A stretch of DNA of 64,000 bases, taken from the NCBI GenBank assembly GCA_009594995.1, contig VOPR01000025.1:1-64000 (forward strand). The letters run 5' to 3'. The first letter of the stretch is position 1, and each line of letters opens with the position of its first letter. The notes below the pieces were generated by a model, which saw only the letters and a program-made list of their open reading frames with translations, was not told the DNA's origin and made no database searches. The stretch is from Nitrospira sp. (GTDB lineage Bacteria; Nitrospirota; Nitrospiria; Nitrospirales; Nitrospiraceae). Positions 52,014-64,000 of the stretch are shown in pieces. Made by a program: the position numbers and the translations under genes.

Positions 52014-52646
52014 CTATCGCAAGACACGTTTGACTGCCTCTACAAAGGCCCAGACCTTCGCTGGATCTTTCTTACCGGGGCTGGCCTCGACGCCGCTGCT
52101 GACGTCGACGCCGTACGGCCGAACTTGTTCGATGGCTTGTGCGACGTTCACCGGCGTCAACCCGCCGGCCAAGAGGATGCGGGCTACCGCTGCCGCCTCC
52201 GCAGCCAGTGACCAATCCGCCACCTGCCCCGTGCCTCCATAGGCGTCGGGCGAAAACGCATCCACCAAAAATCCCCGCACGCCGGCTCGGCCCTGAAACT
52301 CGGCAAGGGCGAGAAATGACCGCCGGTCACGGAGACGTATCGCCTTGAGCACCGGCCGACCCAGCGTTTCGCAGTAGGCCGCCGTCTCATCGCCGTGCAG
52401 TTGCGCAAGGGCCAGACCGCAGCTATCCATCACATCACGCACGACTGTGGCATCCTCGTTGACGAAGACGCCGATGGGCAATACAAACGGGGGCAGCTCC
52501 TTCACGATCGCCTTCACCGCCGCCGTTTCTGCGCAACGAGGGCTCTTCTTATGAAACACGAACCCGACCGCATCGGCGCCGGCTTCCACGGCCACGGCCG
52601 CATCTTCGGCATTCGTCAGTCCGCAAATCTTGATCTTCACGCTCAT
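52014..52646 (-). CDS. trpF: Phosphoribosylanthranilate isomerase
   Basis: TrpF catalyses the Amadori rearrangement of phosphoribosylanthranilate. The conserved '[13 protein letters not shown]' (general-base Cys-8), '[15 protein letters not shown]', '[11 protein letters not shown]' and '[11 protein letters not shown]' (general-acid Asp) are present. The length is 210 residues. The ATG is 4 bases after the stop of the embedded lipoprotein gene, so the three genes trpC, lipoprotein and trpF form one tightly coupled unit. Confidence 0.97.
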   Translation of the reverse strand: MSVKIKICGLTNAEDAAVAVEAGADAVGFVFHKKSPRCAETAAVKAIVKELPPFVLPIGVFVNEDATVVRDVMDSCGLALAQLHGDETAAYCETLGRPVLKAIRLRDRRSFLALAEFQGRAGVRGFLVDAFSPDAYGGTGQVADWSLAAEAAAVARILLAGGLTPVNVAQAIEQVRPYGVDVSSGVEASPGKKDPAKVWAFVEAVKRVLR

Positions 52647-52650
52647 GACG

Positions 52651-52965
52651 TCAGCAACTCGTCTTGCTTTTCTGCATCCCGTAGAACCCGCGATAGGACC
52701 ATTGGCAGGCTTGGCCCTTGGAATTGAAGGTCAGTCCGATCAGATCCTGCCGCCCATCCTGCTGAGGAACTGACCACTCGCACACTTCTCCCCCATCCTT
52801 GAACGAATGGCAGCGGGTGGGGATGCCCATCTCCTTGATGCGATCGTCCTTACTGCTGCCCATCCAGGAATCCCACTTGGGAGAGTACTCATGAATCTCC
52901 TGATTCACGCAGCCAGCCAGCGTCAGCACGGCCGCCATCAGACTGAGTGAGAGGAGTGTCTTCAT
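52651..52965 (-). CDS. Small lipoprotein embedded in the trp operon, 104 aa
   Basis: The lipobox is 'TLAGC' (Cys-19). The mature part contains 'SPKWDSWMGSSKDDRIKEMG', a Cys pair region ('TRCHSFKDGGEVCEW') and a second one near the C-terminus ('ACQWSYRGFYG', final Cys), so disulphides are likely outside the cytoplasm. The pattern 'SKDDRIKEMGIPTRC' recalls small SmpA-like or 'DRIKxxG-P' lipoproteins. The ATG overlaps the trpC stop in ATGA with a strong AAAGGAG, and trpF begins 4 bases after its stop. It has no evident link with tryptophan synthesis. Confidence 0.82.
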   Translation of the reverse strand: MKTLLSLSLMAAVLTLAGCVNQEIHEYSPKWDSWMGSSKDDRIKEMGIPTRCHSFKDGGEVCEWSVPQQDGRQDLIGLTFNSKGQACQWSYRGFYGMQKSKTSC

Positions 52966-53786
52966 GATTTCTCCTTTGTCGATTCGTCGCCCAGGAGTTC
53001 CCGAATCTTGGCCCCGATGTCCTGTGCCCTGATCAACGACTCGCCGATCAGCATGGCATGCACCCCGGCTTCCACGAGCCGCACGACATCGTCCCGTTTG
53101 TGAATTCCGCTCTCGCTCACGATCAGCTTGCCCGCGGGGATCCGTTTCGCCAGGCGAAGCGTCACGCCAAGATCCGTCGAAAAGGTCTTGAGGTCGCGAT
53201 TGTTGATGCCGATCAACCGCACATCAGGCAGCCATTCGAGCACAATGTCGAGCTCCCGTTCATGATGGGTCTCCACCAGAACGTCCAGCGATAATTCCCT
53301 CGCCAGCGCCGAGAAATCGATCAGCTGACGCTTCTCCAACCCGGCCACGATCAATAACACCGCATCGGCGCCATAGGCCCGGGCTTCGTAAAATTGAATG
53401 TCCGCGACCATGAATTCTTTGTTCAGCGCAGGGAGGCCGACCTTGCTCTTCACATCGGCTAGGTACGTCAGGTCGCCTTGAAAAAAATCCTTGTCGGTCA
53501 ACACCGAGACGGCCGCGGCTCCATGCTCGCGATAGGCCTGGGCGATGGTGACGGGCTCAAATCGCTGCTCGAACTCCGGGCGCAGCAGTCCCAGGCTCGG
53601 TGAGGCTTTTTTGACCTCCGCGATGATCGCCGGTCTGGTCGGTGTACGCCGCGCATCAAGGGTGACGGCGAAACCTAGGGTTGGCCCGGCGTCACGGATT
53701 CTGGTCTTCAGGTCGGCCAGGTACCCGCGGCTGTTCTTGTGGCGAATTTCGGCTTTCTTATGTTCGAGGATACGATCGAGAATCAC
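52962..53786 (-). CDS. trpC: Indole-3-glycerol phosphate synthase
   Basis: TrpC closes the indole ring. Motifs include 'PAIIAEVKKASPSLGLL', 'AVSVLTDKDFFQG', 'LNKEFMVADIQFYEARAYGA', 'GINNRDLKTFSTDL' and 'LIVSESGI'. The GTG at 53786, 4 bases after the trpD stop, is chosen because it begins 'ILDRILEHKKAEI' like other family members; the open frame further upstream overlaps trpD and has no family match. The length is 274 residues. It overlaps the embedded lipoprotein gene. Confidence 0.96.
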   Translation of the reverse strand: MILDRILEHKKAEIRHKNSRGYLADLKTRIRDAGPTLGFAVTLDARRTPTRPAIIAEVKKASPSLGLLRPEFEQRFEPVTIAQAYREHGAAAVSVLTDKDFFQGDLTYLADVKSKVGLPALNKEFMVADIQFYEARAYGADAVLLIVAGLEKRQLIDFSALARELSLDVLVETHHERELDIVLEWLPDVRLIGINNRDLKTFSTDLGVTLRLAKRIPAGKLIVSESGIHKRDDVVRLVEAGVHAMLIGESLIRAQDIGAKIRELLGDESTKEKS

Positions 53787-53790
53787 GATG

Positions 53791-54807
53791 TCACGAGGCC
53801 TTCTTGGTATATGCGATGAGTTGATCCAGCTTCTCCATGGCCGCACCCGTATCGACAATTCGCTGAGCCAGTTCAAACCCCTCTTGCAGGGTTTTCGCCT
53901 TGCGTCCGGCCACGAGAGCAGGCGCCGCATTGAGACAGACGATGTCGCGCTTGGGCCCCTTGCGTCCCCGGAAAATGTCTCGCGTGATGGCCGCGTTGTC
54001 TTCCGCACTTCCGCCGAGCAGGTCCTTCGGCCGCACACGCTGGAGCCCGAACTCGGATGGATCGATGGTGTAACTCGACACCACGCCGGCCTTGCCCTCC
54101 GAAATTCTGGTGCGGTCCGTGACGGTGATCTCGTCCAGCCCGTCCATGCCATGCACGACAAAACAATGTTGCGCTCCCAGGTGGAGCAACACCTTGGCCA
54201 GCAGCTCTGTCAGACTGGCATCGAAGACACCGACAACTTGAAGACGCGCTCCTGCCGGATTGGTCAGAGGACCGAGAATATTCAACAGCGTGCGGATCCC
54301 CAATTCCTGCCGGGGCTGGGCGCAATGTTTCATGGCGCTGTGGTACAGCGGGGCGAAGAGAAATCCGATGCCCACCTCGTTGACGCAATCGGCAACCTTC
54401 TCGGGCGGAAGGTCGATCGCCACGCCCAATGCCGCCAGCACATCGGCGCTGCCGCACTTGGACGACACCGACCGATTGCCGTGTTTCGCGACCGTCAGGC
54501 CGGCCCCCGCCACGACAAATGCCGCCGTCGTCGAAATGTTGAACGTATGGGCCCGATCGCCCCCGGTGCCGCAGGTATCCAGCACCTGAGAATCTTTGAC
54601 GCGGATTTTGGTCGCTCGAGCGCGCATCGCCAAGACCGATCCGGCAATCTCTGCCACCGTCTCGCCCTTCATGCGCAAACCCATGAGATACCCGGCGATC
54701 TGGGCGGAGGTGGCGGTCCCGTCCATGATCTCGCCCATGACCGTCTCAGCGTCCTGCTCGGTCAGGTCGGCCCGCTCGGCCAGTTTGTTGATCGCGTCTT
54801 TGATCAT
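53791..54807 (-). CDS. trpD: Anthranilate phosphoribosyltransferase
   Basis: TrpD joins anthranilate to phosphoribosyl pyrophosphate. The PRPP-binding 'DTCGTGGDRAHTFNIS' and 'VAKHGNRSVSSKCGSADVL' and the anthranilate-binding 'PLYHSAMKH' and 'LGPLTNPA' are intact. The ATG at 54807 begins the typical 'MIKDAINKLAERADLTEQDA'; the longer open frame overlaps trpG. The length is 338 residues. The gene is separate from trpG rather than fused as in enterobacteria. Confidence 0.97.
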   Translation of the reverse strand: MIKDAINKLAERADLTEQDAETVMGEIMDGTATSAQIAGYLMGLRMKGETVAEIAGSVLAMRARATKIRVKDSQVLDTCGTGGDRAHTFNISTTAAFVVAGAGLTVAKHGNRSVSSKCGSADVLAALGVAIDLPPEKVADCVNEVGIGFLFAPLYHSAMKHCAQPRQELGIRTLLNILGPLTNPAGARLQVVGVFDASLTELLAKVLLHLGAQHCFVVHGMDGLDEITVTDRTRISEGKAGVVSSYTIDPSEFGLQRVRPKDLLGGSAEDNAAITRDIFRGRKGPKRDIVCLNAAPALVAGRKAKTLQEGFELAQRIVDTGAAMEKLDQLIAYTKKAS

Positions 54808-54844
54808 GGTGCGAACCGATGGTAGGCGGCGCCGGGTATCGCGG

Positions 54845-55408
54845 CTACAACTTGAGGAAGTTGCGCAGCAGCTCCTTGCCGGCGGTAGTAAGAATCGATT
54901 CCGGATGGAATTGCACCCCTTCGATGCCCAGCTGCTTATGCCGCATGCCCATGATTTCGCCTTCGGCGGTTTCCGCGCTGATTTCAAAACAATCGGGCAG
55001 CGTTTTACGGTTCACGATGAGAGAATGATAGCGGGTGGCTTCGAACGGATTCGGCAGATTGCGAAAGATCGTACGGCCGTCATGGCGGACCATCGAGGTC
55101 TTGCCGTGCATGAGGCGCTCGGCGCGGATGACTTCTCCGCCGAAGGCGACCGCAAGAGATTGATGGCCGAGGCAGACACCCAGCAACGGCAGCTTTCCTC
55201 CGAAATAGCGGATCGCCTCCACCGAAACGCCCGCTTCGGTCGGCGTACAGGGGCCGGGCGAAATGACCAGCCGACGCGGCTTCAAGGCCTCCATCTCGGC
55301 AATTGAGATCTTGTCGTTCCGGTACACGACCACATCTTCCCCCAACTCGCCGAAATACTGGACGAGGTTGTAGGTAAAGGAGTCGTAATTATCGATCATC
55401 AACAACAT
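54845..55408 (-). CDS. trpG: Anthranilate synthase glutaminase component
   Basis: TrpG supplies ammonia from glutamine to TrpE, and in many bacteria also to PabB. The class I amidotransferase triad is Cys-79 ('[10 protein letters not shown]') with His and Glu in 'GVQFHPESI'. The N-terminus '[20 protein letters not shown]' begins at the ATG at 55408; a GTG at 55417 would add three residues. The length is 187 residues. It is 83 bases downstream of trpE. Confidence 0.96.
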   Translation of the reverse strand: MLLMIDNYDSFTYNLVQYFGELGEDVVVYRNDKISIAEMEALKPRRLVISPGPCTPTEAGVSVEAIRYFGGKLPLLGVCLGHQSLAVAFGGEVIRAERLMHGKTSMVRHDGRTIFRNLPNPFEATRYHSLIVNRKTLPDCFEISAETAEGEIMGMRHKQLGIEGVQFHPESILTTAGKELLRNFLKL

Positions 55409-55491
55409 AGGAACCACTCACTGCTCGTCGTTCGTAACGTGTATTTCGTCCGGCCACCGGTCCCGCGCGTCACGCTTTACCTTTCACGTAC

Positions 55492-56988
55492 TTATTCCAA
55501 TCCCTGCTCGGCGAGTTCGATAGCCTTCATCATCGCCCGGGCTTTATTGCAGGTCTCTTCGTACTCATGTTCGGGAACCGAATCCGCAACGATACCGGCA
55601 CCGGCTTGAATGTACGCCTGCCGGCCTTTGATCACCACGGTGCGGATATTGATGCACATGTCCATATTGCCGGAAAACCCGAAATACCCTACCGCTCCGG
55701 CATAGGGCCCGCGCCGCGTCGGCTCCAACTCTTCGATGATCTGCATGGCGCGAATTTTTGGCGCCCCTGAGACGGTTCCGGCAGGGAAACAGGCACGTGT
55801 CACGTCGTACACGGATTTTTTCTTTTCCAGTTGGCCCGTCACCTGCGAGACGATATGCATGACATGCGAATACCGTTCGACCTGCATCAGTGAATCCACC
55901 TTCACCGAACCCCGGGCGGCGACACGGCCCACGTCGTTCCGACCCAGATCGACCAGCATCACGTGCTCAGCCCGTTCTTTTTCATCGGCCAAGAGGGCCC
56001 GTGCGAGTTCCTGATCTTCCTCTGGGCTTTTGCCTCGGCGACGTGTGCCAGCGATCGGGCGCAATGAAATCTGTCCGTCTTCGCAACGCACCAACGTTTC
56101 GGGCGACGAACCCACCAATTCCACTCCGGCCACACGTAAGTAGTACATGTAGGGAGAGGGATTGACGACCCGCAGCGCGCGGTACAACTGAAATGGCGTC
56201 GTGTGAATCTGCGTCTCCCACCGCTGCGACAAGACGGCCTGGACGATGTCACCCGCGCGAATGTACTCCTTGGTCCGTGTGACCATCTTCTCAAAATCTG
56301 CCCTGTTCATGTTGGGCGTGAACGTGATCGGCTTCCGGCGGCGCTTCTGGCGCGGCTGGCGTACCGGTCGTTTCAAGCGGGCGATCATTTTCTCGATTCG
56401 CGCCGTGGCATGCCGGTACGCCTCGCGAATGTCGCGTTCGTGCGCGGATTTCAGATAGGCGTTGGCGACCACTTTGATCTTTTGTGAGACGTTGTCGAAA
56501 ATCAGCAGCGTGTCGGTCAGGAGAAAGGCAACTTCCGGCAATCCCAGCGTGTCTTTACGAAGAGAAGGCAACTCTTCGAAGGTCCGCACCACGTCGTAGC
56601 TCAAGTACCCGACCGCGCCGCCCACAAATCGCGGCAAGCCGGGGACCGTCACCGGCCGATACTCCTCCATCAACTCACGCACACGCTCCAGCGGATTGCC
56701 CCGGCTCTGAATCTTGAGCCGCTTCTTCCCGCGCGTCAGGACCAAATCACCCTTTTCTTCATGGATCACGGCGGAAGAGCCGCTGCCCAAAAAGGAATAC
56801 CGCGCCCAATTTTCTCCACCGGCGACACTCTCCAGCAGGTAGGCGGTCGGGCCCTGGTCGATCTTGGCGAACGCCGACACCGGCGTCTCATAGTCCGCCA
56901 GAATCTCCCGGTACAACGGAATCAAGTTGCCTTCCGCCGCCAGGCTTCGAAACTCATCCAGGGTGAGTGAGTACTGTTGTTTGGCCAT
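55492..56988 (-). CDS. trpE: Anthranilate synthase component I
   Basis: TrpE converts chorismate and ammonia to anthranilate. The N-terminal 'TAYLLESVAGGENWARYSFL' keeps the LLES element that binds tryptophan, so feedback inhibition is expected. The catalytic C-terminal domain carries 'SPYMYYLRVAGVELVGSSPE', 'LVDLGRNDVGRVA', 'PAGTVSGAPKIRAMQIIEEL' and 'QAGAGIVADSVPEHEYEET'. The length is 498 residues. It starts 22 bases after the LysM lipoprotein gene, so transcription may enter from that gene; no leader peptide rich in Trp codons or T-box is seen before it. Confidence 0.98.
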   Translation of the reverse strand: MAKQQYSLTLDEFRSLAAEGNLIPLYREILADYETPVSAFAKIDQGPTAYLLESVAGGENWARYSFLGSGSSAVIHEEKGDLVLTRGKKRLKIQSRGNPLERVRELMEEYRPVTVPGLPRFVGGAVGYLSYDVVRTFEELPSLRKDTLGLPEVAFLLTDTLLIFDNVSQKIKVVANAYLKSAHERDIREAYRHATARIEKMIARLKRPVRQPRQKRRRKPITFTPNMNRADFEKMVTRTKEYIRAGDIVQAVLSQRWETQIHTTPFQLYRALRVVNPSPYMYYLRVAGVELVGSSPETLVRCEDGQISLRPIAGTRRRGKSPEEDQELARALLADEKERAEHVMLVDLGRNDVGRVAARGSVKVDSLMQVERYSHVMHIVSQVTGQLEKKKSVYDVTRACFPAGTVSGAPKIRAMQIIEELEPTRRGPYAGAVGYFGFSGNMDMCINIRTVVIKGRQAYIQAGAGIVADSVPEHEYEETCNKARAMMKAIELAEQGLE

Positions 56989-57010
56989 ATCGATGGTACT
57001 GCTTGGGGCC

Positions 57011-57706
57011 TTACGGCTTGCTGACGATCAGCTTTTGGCCGACTCCCACGGTGTTGTCTTTCAGATTATTCCACTTGCGTAATTGATCCGGTGCAACGTG
57101 GTACTTCTGCCCGATGCGATAGAGGGTCTCACCGGGGCGTACCGTGTGGGTCGTACCGGTCAAGGATGACGCTGCCGTCATGCCCGATTCCAAAGCAGCC
57201 TCACCCTGCCCCATGAGATCCGTGACCGCACCCTTTGCCGGCTCCAGGTTTAAGTCCGACGGCACCTCCGTCTTCAACGCTTCATCGACGGCGGCGGCAA
57301 AATCCTTCTTCGCCGGCGGCACGGCCTTCTTGGCTTTGGAGGGAATGGTCGTCAGGCGCTTCATGTCCTCGTGCGCCCGCTTCTCCAAGAGGCTGGCTTC
57401 TTTCATCGCCTGGGCCTCTTCCTGAATCTGCGCCGCCTGCTGACGCACCGCCTCCACCTGCGCGCCTAATTCGCGATTCCGGGCTTCATATTCGCTGAGT
57501 TCACGCTTGCCGCGCTTCACTTCGTTATCCAGTTCCGCGCTGCGTTTTTCTTCCTGCGCCAGCAATCGCTGGAAATTCAGACTGCGTGCCTTCTCCGCCT
57601 CATATTTTTCGGACATTACACAGCCGCTCACCCCCAGGCTGCTCAGTATCAGCAGACCGATGGGAACCACTACCGCGCGTCTCATCCGTCCCTGTCGTTC
57701 ACTCAT
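57011..57706 (-). CDS. LysM-domain lipoprotein with coiled coil
   Basis: The signal peptide ends in 'GVSGC' (about Cys-29). A long coiled coil (about residues 35-120; '[20 protein letters not shown]') and a Lys/Ala-rich linker precede a C-terminal LysM domain ('[20 protein letters not shown]', '[17 protein letters not shown]') that would bind peptidoglycan. It probably bridges membrane and cell wall. ATGs at 57709 and 57706 are adjacent; the second has the better spacing (7 bases) from GGAG. trpE follows after 22 bases. Confidence 0.85.
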   Translation of the reverse strand: MSERQGRMRRAVVVPIGLLILSSLGVSGCVMSEKYEAEKARSLNFQRLLAQEEKRSAELDNEVKRGKRELSEYEARNRELGAQVEAVRQQAAQIQEEAQAMKEASLLEKRAHEDMKRLTTIPSKAKKAVPPAKKDFAAAVDEALKTEVPSDLNLEPAKGAVTDLMGQGEAALESGMTAASSLTGTTHTVRPGETLYRIGQKYHVAPDQLRKWNNLKDNTVGVGQKLIVSKP

Positions 57707-57813
57707 CATGTCGCTCCTTCGTTGCGGCCCTATCAATGAGAGGCACATGTATGCCCTTGAGGAGAGAATCTCCTGGCGCGTCCGCTTTCGATTCGCAGCC
57801 TCCGAAAGAGCGT

Positions 57814-57842
57814 AGAATACGGTCCAAGGCAGCGAAAGTCAA
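57814..57842 (-). promoter_or_regulatory. Predicted promoter for the LysM-trp unit
   Basis: On the minus strand TTGACT (57837-57842) and TATTCT (57814-57819) are 17 bases apart. The start near 57807 gives a leader of about 100 bases. The leader contains AGGAGA/TCTCCT (57760-57774), a small hairpin of no known class. Confidence 0.5.
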
Positions 57843-57865
57843 AGTGAAATGGGCGGGCACGGCGT

Positions 57866-57895
57866 TTGACCCTCTCCCCGCCCCTATGCTACCGT
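57866..57895 (+). promoter_or_regulatory. Possible promoter for the AAA ATPase operon
   Basis: TTGACC (57866-57871) and TACCGT (57890-57895) are 18 bases apart. The start would be near 57902, leaving about 47 bases before the ATG. Confidence 0.35.
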
Positions 57896-57948
57896 TCGCC
57901 CAAGAATTCCGTTCCGTCCATTCTATCCAATCACCGGCACGAAAGACC

Positions 57949-58901
57949 ATGTCACCCAGCCCACAACCGACTGCGTCCCGAACCATTTCCATCGACGGGA
58001 TCACCCTGCACCTGGCGCAACCCATGACCATGGGCCAGGAATGGATCGGGAACCGGGAAATTCTCAAACAGCTGTTGGCCTGCTGGCTCGTGATCGATGA
58101 ACGCGACCTCCCGCTCTCCCCTCGCATCACGGGGCAACCGGGTATCGGCAAAACCACGCTGGCGATGGCCGGCGCCCGCGAACGCAAACAGGATCTCTAT
58201 GTGTTTCAGTGCACCGCGGATACGCGGCCGGAAGATCTATTGATCACTCCCGTGCTGGCGGAGTCCGGCACGATCACCTACCACGCCTCACCCTTGATTA
58301 CGGCCGTCCTGACCGGCAGCATCTGCGTGCTCGACGAAGGCAACCGGATGAACGAAAAGAGCTGGGCCTCCCTGGCTTCACTGCTGGATCACCGTCGCTG
58401 CGTGGAATCCATCATCGCCGGCATTCTGATCAAGGCCCATGCCGACTTCCGCTGCTGCGTCACGATGAACGAAGACGCCTCGACCTATGAGGTGCCCGAC
58501 TATATTCTGTCGCGCCTACAACCGACGTTAGGCATGGGATTTCCCGCGCGGGAAGACGAGCTGGCAATCCTGCAGTATCACCTGCCCTTCGCGCCGGCGG
58601 AGATGCTGGCCATGACCGTTGAGTTTCTTCAGGAAGCACACCAGCTCAGCCTCGAATATTCCGTGCGTGACGGCATTCATCTCCTGCAATATGCTCTGAA
58701 ACGGCGCGCACAGGATCCGACCCATCCGCTGTCGGCGGATGCCGCCTGGCGGGAATCCCTCATCAAGGTGCTCGGCGAGGAAGCGCTCGACCTGCCGACC
58801 CAGTCACGTAGGCGAAAACGCGCCCTGGGCGACCAGGCCCTGCCGCAGGGGCTGGGGGATTTCTTCTTTGGAAGCGATGACCCTCTACACCCCGGCCGAT
58901 A

Positions 58902-58902
<1 letters not shown>
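57949..58902 (+). CDS. MoxR/AAA_5-type ATPase, 317 aa
   Basis: This is a single AAA+ domain of the MoxR/dynein-related (AAA_5) type: Walker A '[10 protein letters not shown]' (Lys-68), Walker B '[15 protein letters not shown]' (Asp-129, Glu-130), sensor 1 'CCVTMNED' (Asn-175) and an arginine-finger region '[10 protein letters not shown]' (Arg-189). MoxR ATPases usually remodel or activate a partner encoded next door, often a von Willebrand A protein; none is present here. The stop overlaps the ATG of the next gene in TAATG, so the pair is coupled. The ATG at 57949 is chosen because family-like sequence begins soon after. Confidence 0.88.

Positions 58903-64000
<5,098 letters not shown>

Noticed and set aside
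53545..54825. Long open frame (426 codons) on the plus strand across trpC and trpD
   Set aside because: It is antisense to two certain genes. GC-rich codon bias keeps the opposite strand open, and the translation has no domain, signal or ribosome-binding site.

Overview
The window reads as a stretch of core chromosome from a diderm (Gram-negative type), GC-rich bacterium. Genes lie close together on both strands. There is no transposase, integrase, phage gene, rRNA or CRISPR array. Diderm envelope biology is prominent: Lgt, Lnt, a LolC/E-type permease with its LolD-type ATPase, a BamE-like lipoprotein, an outer-membrane barrel and about ten predicted lipoproteins. Both subunits of DNA topoisomerase VI, an unusual enzyme for a bacterium, occur together with an intergenic inverted-repeat element whose sequence style I associate with Nitrospira. 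My best guess is Nitrospira or a close relative (Nitrospirota). That placement is inference, not something the sequence proves.

Layout. 1-9.4 kb: the 3' part of clpB, a ComM/YifB ATPase with a small membrane protein, a secreted protein, a stand-alone Lrp/AsnC ligand-binding domain, a Gfo/Idh/MocA oxidoreductase, a dienelactone-hydrolase-like protein lacking its nucleophile, a DUF423 protein and a zinc-ribbon membrane protein. 9.5-13.1 kb: small hypothetical genes, tRNA-Leu(TAA), a YtxH protein, lgt and a TPR lipoprotein. 13.2-20.3 kb: an AddB/AddA helicase-nuclease pair, then a glutaredoxin-like protein and a 54-residue zinc ribbon. 20.4-27.1 kb: pgm, an NlpC/P60-like lipoprotein, yacG, a DUF1501/DUF1800 pair and several secreted proteins. 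27.2-30.4 kb: topoisomerase VI B and A. 30.8-33.4 kb: a REC-PAS protein with a membrane partner, dodecin and a 58-residue conserved protein. 33.7-36.5 kb: a 2OG-Fe(II) oxygenase-like protein and four lipoprotein genes, three of them tandem paralogues. 36.7-40.2 kb: a flavin-reductase-like protein, VanZ-PilZ, a 40-residue membrane microprotein and hypotheticals. 40.3-46.6 kb: lnt, prfB (with its programmed frameshift), lysS, lolC/E and lolD. 46.7-49.6 kb: an outer-membrane protein, a GNA1162-like lipoprotein and a GAF protein. 49.8-57.8 kb: a complete tryptophan operon in the order trpE-G-D-C-(lipoprotein)-F-B-A, preceded on the same strand by a LysM lipoprotein. 57.9-64 kb: an AAA_5/MoxR-type ATPase overlapping a 632-residue partner of unknown function, ligA, and the 3' part of an HlyC/CorC-family protein.

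How they fit together. Lgt and Lnt modify lipoproteins and LolCD exports them, and the window encodes many possible clients. The trp genes cover every step from chorismate to tryptophan. ComM, AddAB, LigA and topoisomerase VI form a DNA-processing theme, but they are separate transcription units. The points most worth following are the inverted-repeat element placed against TAG stop codons (including between trpB and trpA), the ATPase/partner pair at 57.9-60.8 kb, the lipoprotein gene embedded in the trp operon, the tandem lipoprotein family, and a hairpin that would hide the ribosome-binding site of the VanZ gene.
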